Below, one piece after another: positions 1 to 11,625 of a stretch of DNA of 64,000 nucleotides. Position 1 is the first letter of the stretch; each line of letters opens with the position of its first letter. This DNA comes from Raffaelea ambrosiae. Lineage: Eukaryota; Ascomycota; Sordariomycetes; Ophiostomatales; Ophiostomataceae. Where the stretch lies: contig PCDI01000003.1 in assembly GCA_002778195.1 (NCBI GenBank), positions 2,129,913 through 2,193,912 on the forward strand, read 5' to 3'. A program made the position numbers and the translations under genes. The notes beneath the pieces were generated by a model. It was given only the letters and a program-made list of their open reading frames with translations, ran no database searches and had not been told where the DNA came from.

Positions 1-2227
1 TGCAGGCCCCACTGTGCGCGCGTGCGGGCATCAGGGTGCAGCTGGCTGCGCCCGCGAACATGGCTCTACTGTGCGCTGTGGGTGAGATACTGTCAGCCAG
101 GATCCTTCCTGCCGTTTTGGCGTCCCGCTGGGGCAGCGAGTGGGCGGCCATGCATCATGTAATCAGATGGGCAGGAGCGATGGCGGGCATGGGGTTAGCA
201 CGCTCCTTCCTGCCTGATTACGAGTAACTAGTTACATAGTATACTTTCTGCTTGAGTACAGCTCTTAAGACTCGTAGTTGGAAACTATCCCATATTAGTT
301 GCTTATCGCCCTGGCCAGAGCACGCCCGCGCTGCTGAAATAGCGGGGATGTATGTCACCTCGCCTGTCGTGCCAGGACCGCCCGACCAACAGCAGGCAGT
401 TCCCTGTCCCCGGCACGCGGCCAGTCTGCCGTTTTGTGTGCAACTGGTGGTCTGCTCGGTCTGTGGTCCAGCAGTGTCGGGGACCGAGCCAGTCGTCCAG
501 GCAGTCGGCATCGCACGAGGAGAATCGCCGGGCAAGTGGCCGGCACCCATCGTTGGAGCAGAGGGGCGCAAGAGGAGGAGAGCCCCAGCGGCCAGTGAAG
601 GTCCTACGGTGTAGGCTGGATGCCCGTCCAGTCTGGCCTTCCCGACGCCGACCCCGGGCCAAGGCCGTGGAGAAGCAAAAGACTCACCAGAGACGAAGAC
701 AGGCGAGCGAGGACACTACCCACACGGAACCTACCAGCACCCCGAGGGCCCTGCGACCAGGTAATGTATTAGCAGCCCTTTCGGTTGCATACGAGTACTG
801 TTCCACGTTAGCACCCTTTCGAAAGCGGGCACGCTTGCAGCCAACAGCGTCTGCGATTGGCCCTCTGGCTGGATTAAGCTGGGAACGACGACTTGGGGGG
901 GGGGGGCAGCATGAGCCAGGAAATAGTGAGTGAGCGTATTTGTGCTGAAAGGGGGCATCCAATCTCTCAGCGTGGCCAGCCGGGCGGCCAGCCACAACAC
1001 GTACTCGTACGTACTCGTAGACAGGCCTGGTCACTCCCTGATACAACACGATCACGACGTGAACAGCGCGCGGAGCACAAAATCACACAAGATCACAGTT
1101 CGCAACGACAGAGCCAGAGCCAGAACCCTTCCAGCGGGCCATTGCAGCCATTGGCTGCACCGACAAGACGCAGTCGTCCCAGGCGCCTGGCAAGCACGAC
1201 CATTGGGCTTGGCTCAATGCTCAGTAATGCCTTACTTACTCGTAGCTGCTGCCAGTATCTTAGAGTGCTGACGCTGCAGCGGTGGGCTACCCATGTTGTA
1301 GCTCCGTCTCACGCCCAAGCAATACGTCACCTCGTCTGTCGCAGCACGAGCTCCCTACCCGATCCAGCTAAATCATCCGGGCGCCAGCCCGTCCCAGTGA
1401 GGCGGTGCATGCACGCCGTTGCAGGTGCTCGTTCCAGGTGCCCGTTCCAGGATTCTGGAGAATCCCATAAGCGTCTTCTTTATGGACTTCACTACCTTGT
1501 CAGCTTTGTGGCATGTTGGGTCATTTATTGGGTCATTTATTGGGTCATTTGATTTGCTATGCAGTTGATATTGCATACTGTAGCACTGTGGTTCTTTTCC
1601 AGGCTTTGGTTTGGGACCTGTTCTGTTGTTGCCAAGCCTCAGATTTATGCCATTCGGGTTTCTCGTTTCTCGGGTTTGGCGGTCTTTGTTCCTGGGTTGC
1701 TCTCTAGTTCTTTTGTTCTCGGATTGTTTCCGCTTACTCGCCCACCACCCCTTCTTTACACGGGTTGGGAGGGAGGTTTTCCCCGTCCCCCGTATGGCCC
1801 CTTCTGTTGGCGCCCGGTCCTCGTTCTTGTATACATAGTAATAAGAGCTTTCCCAACCCCAAATGACCACCTGCCTGGCTGGCACCATTGTGCCTCTCGT
1901 TTTCCAAGCAATGCACGTATGCAAGTGAGCGCCGAAACTCCGGTTCCTTTCTCCTCACAGTCAAACCCATGCCGATCTATTTCCCCCAGTTCCTTCACTT
2001 CCCGACACGTGTATGCACAAACACAGCAGAGACGAGCAGCCATCTGACTTACCCAACTGGATCCCCGTCTCCACACTTGCAGGCTTCTGGGTATCTTCCA
2101 GAACGCTTCGCTTCTCCTCACATTCCTCCTTTCCATACTCGGCCCCCCCCCCCACAAGCGGTTTCCGGCACCTTTCCGCGACGTGCTCGTCCTCGTACAT
2201 ATATAGTACAAGTCGTAGATCACACCC
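1..2227. other. Intergenic region, no gene recognised
   Basis: No open frame here looks like a known protein or has a convincing exon structure. The stretch holds short motif copies (TACATAGTA at 233 and 1832; TACGAGTA or TACTCGTA at 219, 790, 1002, 1012 and 1237), a 12-nt unit repeated three times at 1516-1550, and a poly-G run near 895-907. The right end is the 3' flank of the Tex1/THOC3 gene. Confidence 0.6.
1516..1550. repeat. 12-nt tandem repeat, three copies
   Basis: The unit TTGGGTCATTTA is repeated three times in direct tandem; the last copy is one base short. It lies in non-coding DNA. Confidence 0.8.
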
Positions 2228-3880
2228 TCACTTCCTGTCCGTGTCTACCCCAATAATCCGCAGACTGCCGAGGTCGCTGTATGCCAGGAAATACCGTGTC
2301 GGGGCCCAGGCCACCACCGGAACGGCCTGGGCCGTCTTGAATGTGTGGACATGGTCACCACTCTCTGTCTGCGTGACCTCCAGTCCGGTGCCTTCATTGC
2401 TACCGCCGATGACATAATATCCGTCCCAGCTAAAGCCTGTTTTCGTGAACGATTGGTCACACCCCGTCAGCATATGGTCTCACTTCCTGCAGCCCACCCT
2501 GATACACCCCCAACAGAAACAAAAATAGACACTGCCCGCCCGTCCGCCCCCGAACTGCGCTAGCGGAGTCGCGAGAGGAGGGAAATTTAAGCCGAAGAGT
2601 GAGAATGGGGAGAGGGGTGTACTATGTCAAGCAAAGATGGAAGAATTCTGGAATAAAGATGATACGCGGAAAGGGAAGATGGGAGAGACTCAGGGGTAGG
2701 CACATCTCTTCAAGGACAGCAAGGGGGTCGCCTCAAGAATGGAGTGCTGGACACCATTTCGGGTCCGACTTACTCAAGCTTCTCACAGGCCCTGCCATGC
2801 TGGTAATAGTCCGCTGGCATGTCCATTTGGAGGTATCCCACAGGGCAATTATCGCGTCCGATCCACCGGTCGCCAGATACCGCCCCGTCGGGCTCATGGC
2901 CACTGTCAGACATTCAGCCGTGTGGCCCTTGAGGGAGAACTCGGCGGACTCTCCGTCGGCAACGGCATAGTTGACACGCAGCAACGGCTCCAGGTCCGGG
3001 AAGGAGAGGATGCGGGCACGGCCGTCGCTGGTGGCGGCAAACAGCTTCTTCCCGCTCCAGCAAAAGGCAACGTCGTTGGTCCGCGCAGGCTGTTTCTTGA
3101 CGGACAGCGGCGTCGACTGCGTGGGTGACAGCACGTAGAGGTTGTTTTCCTGGTCGGTCAGGACAGGACGAGCACATGAATGGTCGCGGCCGCACAAAAG
3201 AGGAGAGCCGAGCAAACAGCGGCATGCCGATGCCGGTGCAATGTGCCAAATAAATAAATAAAAGCTCATACCTTGTTCCCTACGACCAGACTGTCTCCTT
3301 CTGGTGCCCAGGCCATTGTGACGGCATCGCCCAGATCCTTCACCTCATTGACACAGGCCTTGGTGCGCACGTCCCAGAACTTGAGGACGCCGTCCTGGCT
3401 GAGACTGCAGAGCTGGGCATCCTTGACCGGGTTGAAGGCCACTCGCTCGATAGGGGCGGCGTGGCCCTTGAGTTCTGTTGAGAAGCGCACGATGGGTTTC
3501 TCGGGGTTCCCTTTGCGCGTGTCAGCTCAAAACGAAAGACAGAAATAGAGGATCTGCAGGACCGCATCACGACCACGACAACGTACAGACACGGACGCTC
3601 TTGTCGCTAGATCCGGTGGCCACTAAGGTGCTGACTGGGTTCCAGGCAATGGAGCGGACTCTACCTTGGTGTTAGTACGTGTTTCCGTTCCTGTTTGGTT
3701 GTTTTTCGACATCTGCACATACCCGACAATGTGGTCGCCGTCCTTGGCCTGCTCCTGGTAGGCCATGGCTCGTGTTTGCTGCGCATCGTGATAGGCCTGG
3801 ACGCGGAACGAGGAGAAGTAGTCTGAGAACTTTTCGCGGACCAGCCGCTCCCGCTGCCGCGTAACTTGCTGCGGTGCCAT
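2228..3880 (-). CDS. tex1: THO complex WD40 subunit (Tex1/THOC3 homologue)
   Basis: The gene has five exons: 3880-3723, 3660-3587, 3510-3272, 3149-2774 and 2436-2228. Joined, they give 352 codons (351 residues). Every junction keeps frame and uses GT-AG; the first intron has a CTAAC branch site. The protein starts MAPQQVTRQRERL and then carries WD40 blades: VRSIAWNPVSTLVATGS, LKGHAAPIERVAFNP with WDVRTK, LKGHTAECLTVAMSPTGRYL with ALWD, and a last blade SFSWDGYYVIGGS. In known family members, Tex1/THOC3 is a beta-propeller subunit of the nuclear THO/TREX complex that couples transcription to mRNP packaging and export. The length matches the family. The last intron (2437-2773, 337 nt) is unusually long for this window. 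It is divergent from RIC1. The assignment rests on the motif order and on exclusion of other WD40 proteins. Confidence 0.88.
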
Positions 3881-4549
3881 GGTGCTCGAGAGGTGGTGGT
3901 AGAGAGGAAGACCCGAAGCGGGGAGAGAATGAAAAAGAGATACAAAGAGGTGAGGGCTGGGCAGGAGCGGTCAGTCGCCGCGCCGGCAGCGGTTGTCTGT
4001 CACGTGGCCTTCTAGTTTCATGCGCTTTCGGTGCTCTGGCTGTTTCGCGGCGTTTGGGGGGGTTTTCCCATCTCCTTCATGGCAGAGTTTTGTGAGTGTC
4101 GTCGCGTGGCTGTCTCGTCGTCGGGACTGGTGTTTTCATGTGTGATGATTTTTGAGCTTCGCGGCGCAAACCCATGAAGTAACTATGGGGCTCTGCTCGC
4201 TGTAAACCTGCGCCTAGCCCCGCTGATGAGCTGCACGCCCAACGCGCGCCACACGCCCCAGACGGAAGGCGCGACCCAGCTCTCCAGTGGGGGCAGGTGC
4301 TGGCACGTGAAGCTCAGCCCAGCCTAGGGGCAAGAGTCAGTTACTAACTGGCAAGATAACTACGTAGTCAGTAACAACTAACTAACTAGTTAATAAGTCC
4401 GCTCGCCAAAGCTGACGTCGGCTTTGCTTTCACTCCTGCCTCGCCTCGCGTTCTCTCCCCCCTTTCTCACCACCACCCACCCGCGCACACCTCCCCATTC
4501 GGCGCACGAGAGCTCCCACTGAGCTTCCGGCTCTGTCAATGCGCCTGCC
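3881..4549. promoter_or_regulatory. Divergent promoter region between Tex1 and RIC1
   Basis: The 669 bp between the two start codons must hold both 5' leaders and promoters. A CACGTG E-box lies at 4001-4006, another at about 4304, and a 10-bp palindrome ACTACGTAGT at 4359-4368. The last ~130 bp before RIC1 are C/T-rich on the RIC1 coding strand. No TATA box is obvious. Confidence 0.5.
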
Positions 4550-7500
4550 ATGTACTGGCCGGTTGCCACTCCGCGCATCTATGCGACCAGCAGCAGCCGC
4601 CAGGCGGCCATTCCGGCGGTAGCCGTCTCGTCAGACGGGCTCGACCTGCCGCCCACGACGAGCGGCGGCTCACACTTCTTTCCGCCGACCACACACGCCC
4701 CCGATGCCTGTCCAGACCAGACGAGGCTGCAGGCGAGCGGCGGCGACGCGCCCGGCAGCCTGAGCGCGTCGGCGAGCCACGACAGCCTGGGCCTGCAGCC
4801 CACAAGCTCCAACCACCCCCCCTTGACACCGGCCACGCCGATGACACCCGGCATCAAGTCGGTCGAGCACGGATACCACAACGACGGCCTCTCCGAGGGC
4901 CTGCAGGCACGGCCGACGCCTGCTGTCAGCGTCCCGGCGCAAGAGCCGGTGCTGGCGCTGCGGCTGTCGAGATCAGGACATCTATTCGCGACGATCACAG
5001 CGACGGCGATGACCATCTGGCAGACAAAGGTAAGTTCTCGTTGGAAACGCCGCCTCGGTGTATGCAATTTTTTTTGTTGTTTTTTTGTACTTTACGCTTC
5101 TGCTAACGAGCGCCACGAACCATTCTCGCAGCCCACCGTCGTCCTCGCTGTCGTCGTGCGGTCCGAGGCGTCGCTGGCCTCCTACGGCGAGAACGTCGAC
5201 CTCCTCCTGCGGCCGGACTCGGCCATCATCGTGGTGTACACCAGCGGGGGGTTTCTGATCACGTACTCGCTCGCCACGGACGCCGTGTCGCAGGTGTACA
5301 AGCCGCAGTTCAGCAGCCACACCAACGTGCAGCGGCGGCGGCAGAACCACGCCGGCGACCCGGGCCACGACCAGCCGGACCAGATCCTGTGGGGCCCCGG
5401 CGAGGGCCAGATGGTGCGCGACATCAGCGTGCGGTTCCGGATGGTGATCAAGGTGGACGCGGGCATTGAGAGCGCGCTGGCGCTGGACGACGAGCTGGTG
5501 GTGGCGACGACGAAGCCGGCGGCGGTGCAGTGCATCCGGTGGACGCCGGACAGCGCGGGCAGCCAGACGAGCACGGAGATTCTGAGCCGGATGGGCTGGC
5601 TGGACAAGAAGGTGACGGTCAGCGAGATGACGTACGACAAGCCGATGAGCCTGGCGACGTGGGTGACGAGCGACGGCAAGGCGTATGCGGTGCAGCGGAC
5701 CGGCGGGCCGGGCGACGGCGGCGGCGGCCCGGAGCCGACGAGTCGCGGCAGCCAAGGCCAGGCCAGCGGCCAGGGCACCAGCCACAGCCAGAACGAGAGC
5801 CACAGCCAGGCCAGCCAACGCCAGCGGAGCCAGTCCCAGTCCCAGCCACAGCCAGACCCGGCCCCCCCGTCGTCGTCCTCCGCCTCCTCCTCGCCGGCTC
5901 CCCCGTCGTCGTCGTCGTCGGCGTCCCCCCCCTCCTCCCACAAGAAGCTCTTCCGCGGCTACTGCTTCCACGTGCCCCAGGCGCCCCACGAGCACGCCCG
6001 CCGCGCCCACATCAACGCCCGCTTCTCGCTCATCGCCGTCGGCTGCGTCGACGGCCTCGTCCGCGTCTACTCGGCGCGCGACTACGTCGGCAACATCCCG
6101 CCGTCGCACACGCACCGCCCGCCCGTCTCCCCGGCCACCACGGGCCGCCTCACGCGCCTGGCCTACTCGCCCGACGGCTACTGCCTGTTCGCCGGCTACG
6201 AGCATGGCTGGGCCACCTGGAGCGTCTACGGCAAGCCGCTCGGCCACGGCTTCCTGGCCGAGCGCGCCCTGGCCGACCACAACGGCGAGGCCTGGCTGTC
6301 CGGCGTGCGCGATGCCGCCTGGGTCGGCGGCGCCGGCGAGCTGCTGCTGCTGGCCCCCGGCCACGAGGCCATCTGGCTGCTCGAGATGGCCCGCAGCGCC
6401 GCCGCCGGCTGCTACAGCCCGGCCAACCTCTTCCGCACCGTCCTGCACACCAACACGGCCATCATGGTCTACCGCGGCTCCGACCTGCCCGACCTCACCA
6501 CCATCTCCGCCGAGCCCTTCCTCTGGCACACCGCCCGCATCCCCCCCTGCTACCTGCTGAACCAGTGGCCCATCCGCCACACCGTCGTCTCGTCTGACGG
6601 CCGCTACGTCGCCGTTGCTGGCCGCCGCGGCCTGGCCCACTACAGCGTCGCCAGCGGCCGCTGGCGCACCTTTTCCAGCGCCGCCATGGAGGCCGCCTTC
6701 CAGGTCCGCGGCGGCATGTGCTGGTACCAGAACGTCCTGGTCGCCGCCGTCGAGGAGGACCGCGCCTTTGAGCTGCGGCTCTTCTCGCGCGAGGCCGCCC
6801 TCGACAACGCCCACCTGCTGCACGTCGAGCCCATGCCCGCCGCGGTCGTGCTCGTCACGCCCTCCGGCGACGACTCCCTGCTCGTCTACACCTACGACAA
6901 CATCCTGTACCACTTTGTCTTTGCCCCCACCCCGGGGGGCTCCGTCCGCCTCGTCCAGGTCGGCCAGATCGGCTTCCACGGCATTGTGCGGAGCCCCGCC
7001 CGCGTCCGCGGCCTCAGCTGGATTCTGCCCGACGCCCAGCTGTACGACGGCGATCCCTCCCAGGATGTTGCCGTCGCGTCTGTCCTGGTCCTCGTCGATG
7101 GCAAGCTCGTGTTGTTCCGGCCCTCCGTCAACGACCAGGGCAGCCTCAAGTACGACATGCGCATCATCGCCCAGAGCGTCGAGTACTTTGTCTGCATCAA
7201 GGACCGGCCCTATGCGGACCCTGCTGCTGGTGATGCTGCCGGTGGTATCGCCGGTGGTGTCCTGCCACCGTCCTCGGCGACATCGCCGGGCATCGCTGAC
7301 GAGACGCTGCAAAAGTCTCTGTGGCTGTTCGACGGCGGCGAGCTCAAAGTCTGGCCCGACACCAGCGAAGTGCTCGACGCCGTCGTCTCGGGCAACGATC
7401 TCGTCCCCGCTGTGCCCGTCAGCGTCGATTTCTACCCGCTATCAGTCCTGCTGTCCAAGGGTATTGTCTTGGGCGTCGAGCCGGACCTGGTCCAGCGTCG

Positions 7501-8391
7501 CGACGTCAATTTTTCCTTTTTCCGCTTTGCCATACGGGTAAGTGATGTCTCTGGTGTTGTACACATGCGTAGTGTTATACACGCGAAGTGCTTATACTCC
7601 ATGCATGGCCTTTTTTTTTTCTGTTTTTTTTTTCTTCTTTCTTTTTCTCTTTTTTTCTTTTTCTAACACCACACTCCCCCTAGACACATCTTTTCTTGCC
7701 TGATGTGCTGCGTTCATATCTGCGCCAGAACAAAGCCCTCGAGGCCCTGCGGCTGGCCCAACAGTACCAGCACTTGACGTACTTTGCCCACGCGCTGGAG
7801 ATCCTGCTGCACCAGGTGCTGGACGAGGAGGTCGACTCGGCTCCGTCGCCCGAGACCGCCGTGCTGCCGCGCGTGCTGTCGCTGCTGTCGAGCTTCAAGC
7901 CGTACCTGGACATTGTCGTCCAGTGTACCCGCAAGACCGAGGTGCGCTCGTGGCGCACGTTGTTTGCCTACCTTCCGCCGCCACAAGAGCTGTTTGAGGA
8001 GTCGCTGCTGCGCGGCAGCCTCAAGACGGCGGGAGGTTACCTGCTGATCCTGCACACCTTTGATGAGCTGGCCACTGCCAGCGAGCAGAGCGTACGCCTG
8101 CTGCAGCGCGCCATGCACGAGGGCGACTGGGAGCTTTGCAAGGAGCTGGCGCGCTTCCTGGCGGCCATGGACGACACGGGCCAGACGCTGCGGGACGCCC
8201 TGGCCATGGCACATGTGCCGGGTCAGGAGGGTCTCCCACTGGGTGGCGGCCGGGATGACAGTAGCAGCAGCGTGATCACACGTCTAAAGATCCCACAGCG
8301 GAACGGCACCCGGAGTCAGTCCGAGTCAGAGGGCCCGTCACCAAGCGATGACGGCAGCAGCATGGATTCGGGAACAGTCAGCGGGCATTGA
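4550..8391 (+). CDS. RIC1: RIC1, Ypt6/Rab6 GEF complex subunit
   Basis: The three exons are 4550-5029, 5132-7537 and 7684-8391. They give 1198 codons (1197 residues), with both introns in phase 0. The N-terminus MYWPVATPRIYA and the following WTPDS and LAYSPDGYCLFAGYEHGWATW segments match the WD40-like part of RIC1. The C-terminal exon, beginning THLFLPDVLRSYLRQNKALE, continues as the helical RIC1 domain (about residues 940-1130). In yeast and animals, Ric1 with Rgp1 is the nucleotide exchange factor for Ypt6/Rab6 at the Golgi, needed for endosome-to-Golgi retrieval. A Gly/Ser/Gln/Pro low-complexity insert (about residues 350-430) interrupts the N-terminal part. The tail after residue ~1140 is Ser-rich and disordered. 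The start was chosen because it is the first ATG and MYWP is conserved. The gene converges on the phosphate transporter. Confidence 0.93.
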
Positions 8392-8802
8392 AATCGAGGG
8401 TTGTGGGCATACAAAAGAAGACACGACACGACACAAGACCAGACACAACAAACTACAATCTGCATTGCGGCCGGTGGGATCCAGTATATAGAAGGGAATA
8501 AAACAAACAGCAGGTTTCATTGGGTTGATACTGTATATTAAGAAACAAAAAAGAAGACAAGACAGGGCCTGGCAACGCCGGACGGCCCAAACTAAGGCCC
8601 CCAAAAAACATGGCCTTGGATAACTACGCATTCTCTTGGGTGAGCTAGCTCCTGATTGAGCCACAGCTTGAAGGCCGTGGACCTGTGTACTTGTTGTTCG
8701 TTTCACTTGTGTAATTCTGTTCGTTGATTGTTATATATGGGGTATATGAAGTCGACATTCTCATCATACATCGTCTGATCCTTTCCCTCCCTCCTCCTCC
8801 CT
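8392..8802. other. 3' intergenic region between convergent genes
   Basis: These 411 bp separate the stop codons of RIC1 and the phosphate transporter and hold both 3' UTRs and polyadenylation regions. The sequence is A/T-richer than the flanking exons. I see no further gene. Confidence 0.6.
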
Positions 8803-11625
8803 TCATGGCGCCACGGAGCTGGAATCCAGACGCCCTCGGCCCCGTCTCCTCTTCATCTCGTGCCACCTGTCTCTGATTGTGATGATCTCGCCTTCGTGTT
8901 TCGCCTTTGCACGCCCCTCGCCCAAGTCCTCCAGGTTCTTCGTCTCCAAATGCGGTCCGATGCGGATGTTGTGCCCAGGGCCTTGTCCGGCGCCATAGCC
9001 CGGTCCATGGCCCGGTCCAACACGACGGCCGCCGCCGCCAATGCCACCCGCTCTGCTGCTAACCCCATTGCCACCAACGACACGTTGAACATCGGGCAGG
9101 TAGGCCCAGCTGTAGATAGCACCGAAAAGCATGAGAGCGCCGAACAGCAAGAAGAGCAGGCCCTGCCTTGTATCCGAATCGTAGCCGATGTCGACCCCAT
9201 AGACGATCAGGACGGCGCAGATGGAGCCGAGTTTCCCAGCAGCTGCCGAAATGCCGTGGCAGGTGCAGCGGTAGCAAGTCGGGAAGACCTCGGCAGGGAT
9301 GATAAAGGTTAAAGTGTTGGCGCCTTTTCGAGTATGAGTGGGTGCATACGGATGACATTCGACGGAAAATCAGAGGAAACCGAGGAAACCGAGAGATAAA
9401 GGGGAAAAAAGGACCACCAAAAACAGGGAGGAGCTCACCAAAGTTAAACATAAAGTGACAGATGGCCACGAGAACAACCGTTGCAGGTGCGCCTGGCGTG
9501 TGGCTGACGCCATAGTAGACGCCGCCAGTGGCCATAAAAAGGACAAAGAGCGCCAGAAACGAAGCTGTCAGCCATTGGCGGCGTGGCAGACGGTTGGCAG
9601 CAAAGATGAAGCAGGCGCTGCCAGCAATGGAGGCAAGCGAGACGGTCAGCAGATACTGCTTCCCTTGCTGGATCAAGACGGAGTAGATGGTGCTGCAGGG
9701 CTTTGTTGCATCTGTCTGCCACATCGGTAGACGGCCAAGAGCCTGCCACGATGGCAGGGTAGAGTTGCCGCCCTCTAGAGTCGAATTCCAACACGAGAGA
9801 GACGAATCGATGGACGGCGCAGTGCCAGTAGCCCACATGTCGGCGAGGACACCGCGATTGTCGAGCGAGAAACCGTAAAAGCTCACATCGAGGAAAAACC
9901 ACGACGCAGAGGTACCTAGATGTGTTGGTTGGAGTGCAACGTACAGAAGCGAATGGTCAGAATTTGGATGTCTGGATGTCACGATCCAGATCCAGAACAC
10001 GGCAAAAAAAGACTACTAAAGACATGTTCAAAAAAGGGCCATCTCACCTAAAAGATAGCACCAGTTGCCGTCGCGGATGAAATAGTTCTTCAGATCTTGC
10101 ACGGAGAACTGCACTGTTGCAGGCTCGTCGGAATGGGCGCCAATGGGTGAATACAACGACACAGCGCCTCCTCCGGCAATGCTGCCACCGCTGCCCGCTC
10201 CACCCGCGCTGCCGTTGGTGCCATGTCCGTGTATGGCACTACCAGGCAGGCCAAGCGGCGCGCCGTAGATGCGCTGGGTATCGCGGAAAGCAGTGCCGGG
10301 CTTGTTCTTGACTTCGAGGGTGTAGAGACCGCAGTCGTAGAGGAAGAAGCGGAAGACGATGGCCAACAGGGCAGGAACGGCACCCGAGCCAACAACAATG
10401 CGCCAGATGCCGTCAATGGCGACACGGCACTCCTCGGCATACTTGTCGTTGATTCCGCACTGCATCTCCTGCAGATGATACATGTTCTCGCGGCCGAGGA
10501 GAACCCAGACGCCGACAAGCTGGGCCAGGGCCTGGCCGACAGGCTGCATCAGGAAGACAGACGACAGCATGGTGGCTCGGGATTGTGTGCTGGCCCACTC
10601 GGCGGTGATGACGGCGCTCAAAGGGTATTCGGCGCCAATGCCTGCATAGTTAGGAGGAGCCGTGTTAGAGGATCTCGTTTCTAGGAAAGCGGTTCGCGGA
10701 GAAAGAGCCACGGATTCGCAGCAATACGAGACACACGCAGTGCCGGGCAGGCACTGGTAAGGCAGGCGAAGGCCGCTAAGTACATACCAACACCCATCAC
10801 GAAGCGCCACTAGACAATGTCAGCCGAATGTCGAAGAGGGTGGCCAAGAAAAAGGAATAAAGAGGGGGGGGGGGGGGGCAAAACGGGTCAGGACGTACCC
10901 AGACGAACAAGCCAACAAAAGACATGTCCCGGTAGCCATAGTTGCTGGTGGCGACGCCAATGGTAGAGACAATGACAAGGACAAGTTCAATGCCATAGAG
11001 ACGGGTTCGCCCGTAGTAGTCGGCGAGGAAGCCAAAGGTAATCTGGCCGACGACAGAACCGAAGAGCGTAATCACATTGATGAGGGTGCCGACATACTTG
11101 TATTGGGGCTCGGGGAAGTAGACAAAGGCAATGGATGCAAGGATGACATTGGTGGCAAAGAGGTTATATCTATGTAGTGAGAAGGTTGGTATGGGTAAGA
11201 AATACGGCAGGCCTGCCCTGCTTCGGATTTGGGAGCCCTGCGGCCTCCAGCTGGGCAAACTTACGAATCGGTGAGGAAGCCCGAGGCGGCAACACCCCAA
11301 ATGCGCAGGTTCCACGAGTTCAGGTCGAGCTCGTAGCGCAGCTGGCGGCGGTCCTGGAAGAGTGGTCAATATGGGGGTGGCGGTGGTGGAGATGGGAGCA
11401 CATATGGAGTTGTACAAGCTGTGCAAGAAGGCACATAACGCACACGAGTGCAAGTGTCGCAAGCTCCACAAGAGATGCAGACGCCGGAACAGCTCAGACA
11501 GTGGCTGCAAAGCAGTGCAGTCATCAGCTTACCTGTCGATCCTGCGGAGACAGTGCTGAGCTGTCGGGGCCCAGGAAGCCGCGGTTTCTCCTCCGTTCGG
11601 GTTCCGGGTACATGGCTGTGGCCAT
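8803..11625 (-). CDS. MFS inorganic phosphate transporter (Pho84-type)
   Basis: I reconstruct seven exons: 11625-11533, 11353-11265, 11169-10899, 10809-10788, 10641-10048, 9915-9439 and 9323-8803. They give 689 codons (688 residues), and all junctions are GT-AG and in frame. The protein is a 12-TM major facilitator of the phosphate:H+ symporter family. Visible marks are [16 protein letters not shown] (first helix), [10 protein letters not shown] (the loop 2-3 signature), [16 protein letters not shown] (family signature, about residues 159-174), [11 protein letters not shown], and [18 protein letters not shown] with [15 protein letters not shown] (late helices). A Gly/Ala-rich insert of ~35 residues sits in the central cytoplasmic loop (about 295-330). 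The charged tail from ~595 is probably cytoplasmic. Exon 4 is only 22 nt. Glutamate replaces the aspartate of GGDYPLS in yeast Pho84, so substrate choice within the family is inferred. Confidence 0.88.
10788..10809 (-). other. 22-nt micro-exon of the phosphate transporter
   Basis: This exon encodes WRFVMGV plus one base of the next Gly codon. It lies between an 89-nt intron (10810-10898) and a 146-nt intron (10642-10787). Without it the MFS family signature GVGIGAEYP cannot be assembled in frame, so it is supported by both frame and homology. Confidence 0.8.

Noticed and set aside
4982..7312. 776-codon open frame antisense to RIC1
   Set aside because: It mirrors the GC-rich third positions of the RIC1 exon, its product is Gly/Ala/Val/Arg low-complexity, and the sense strand has clear homology.
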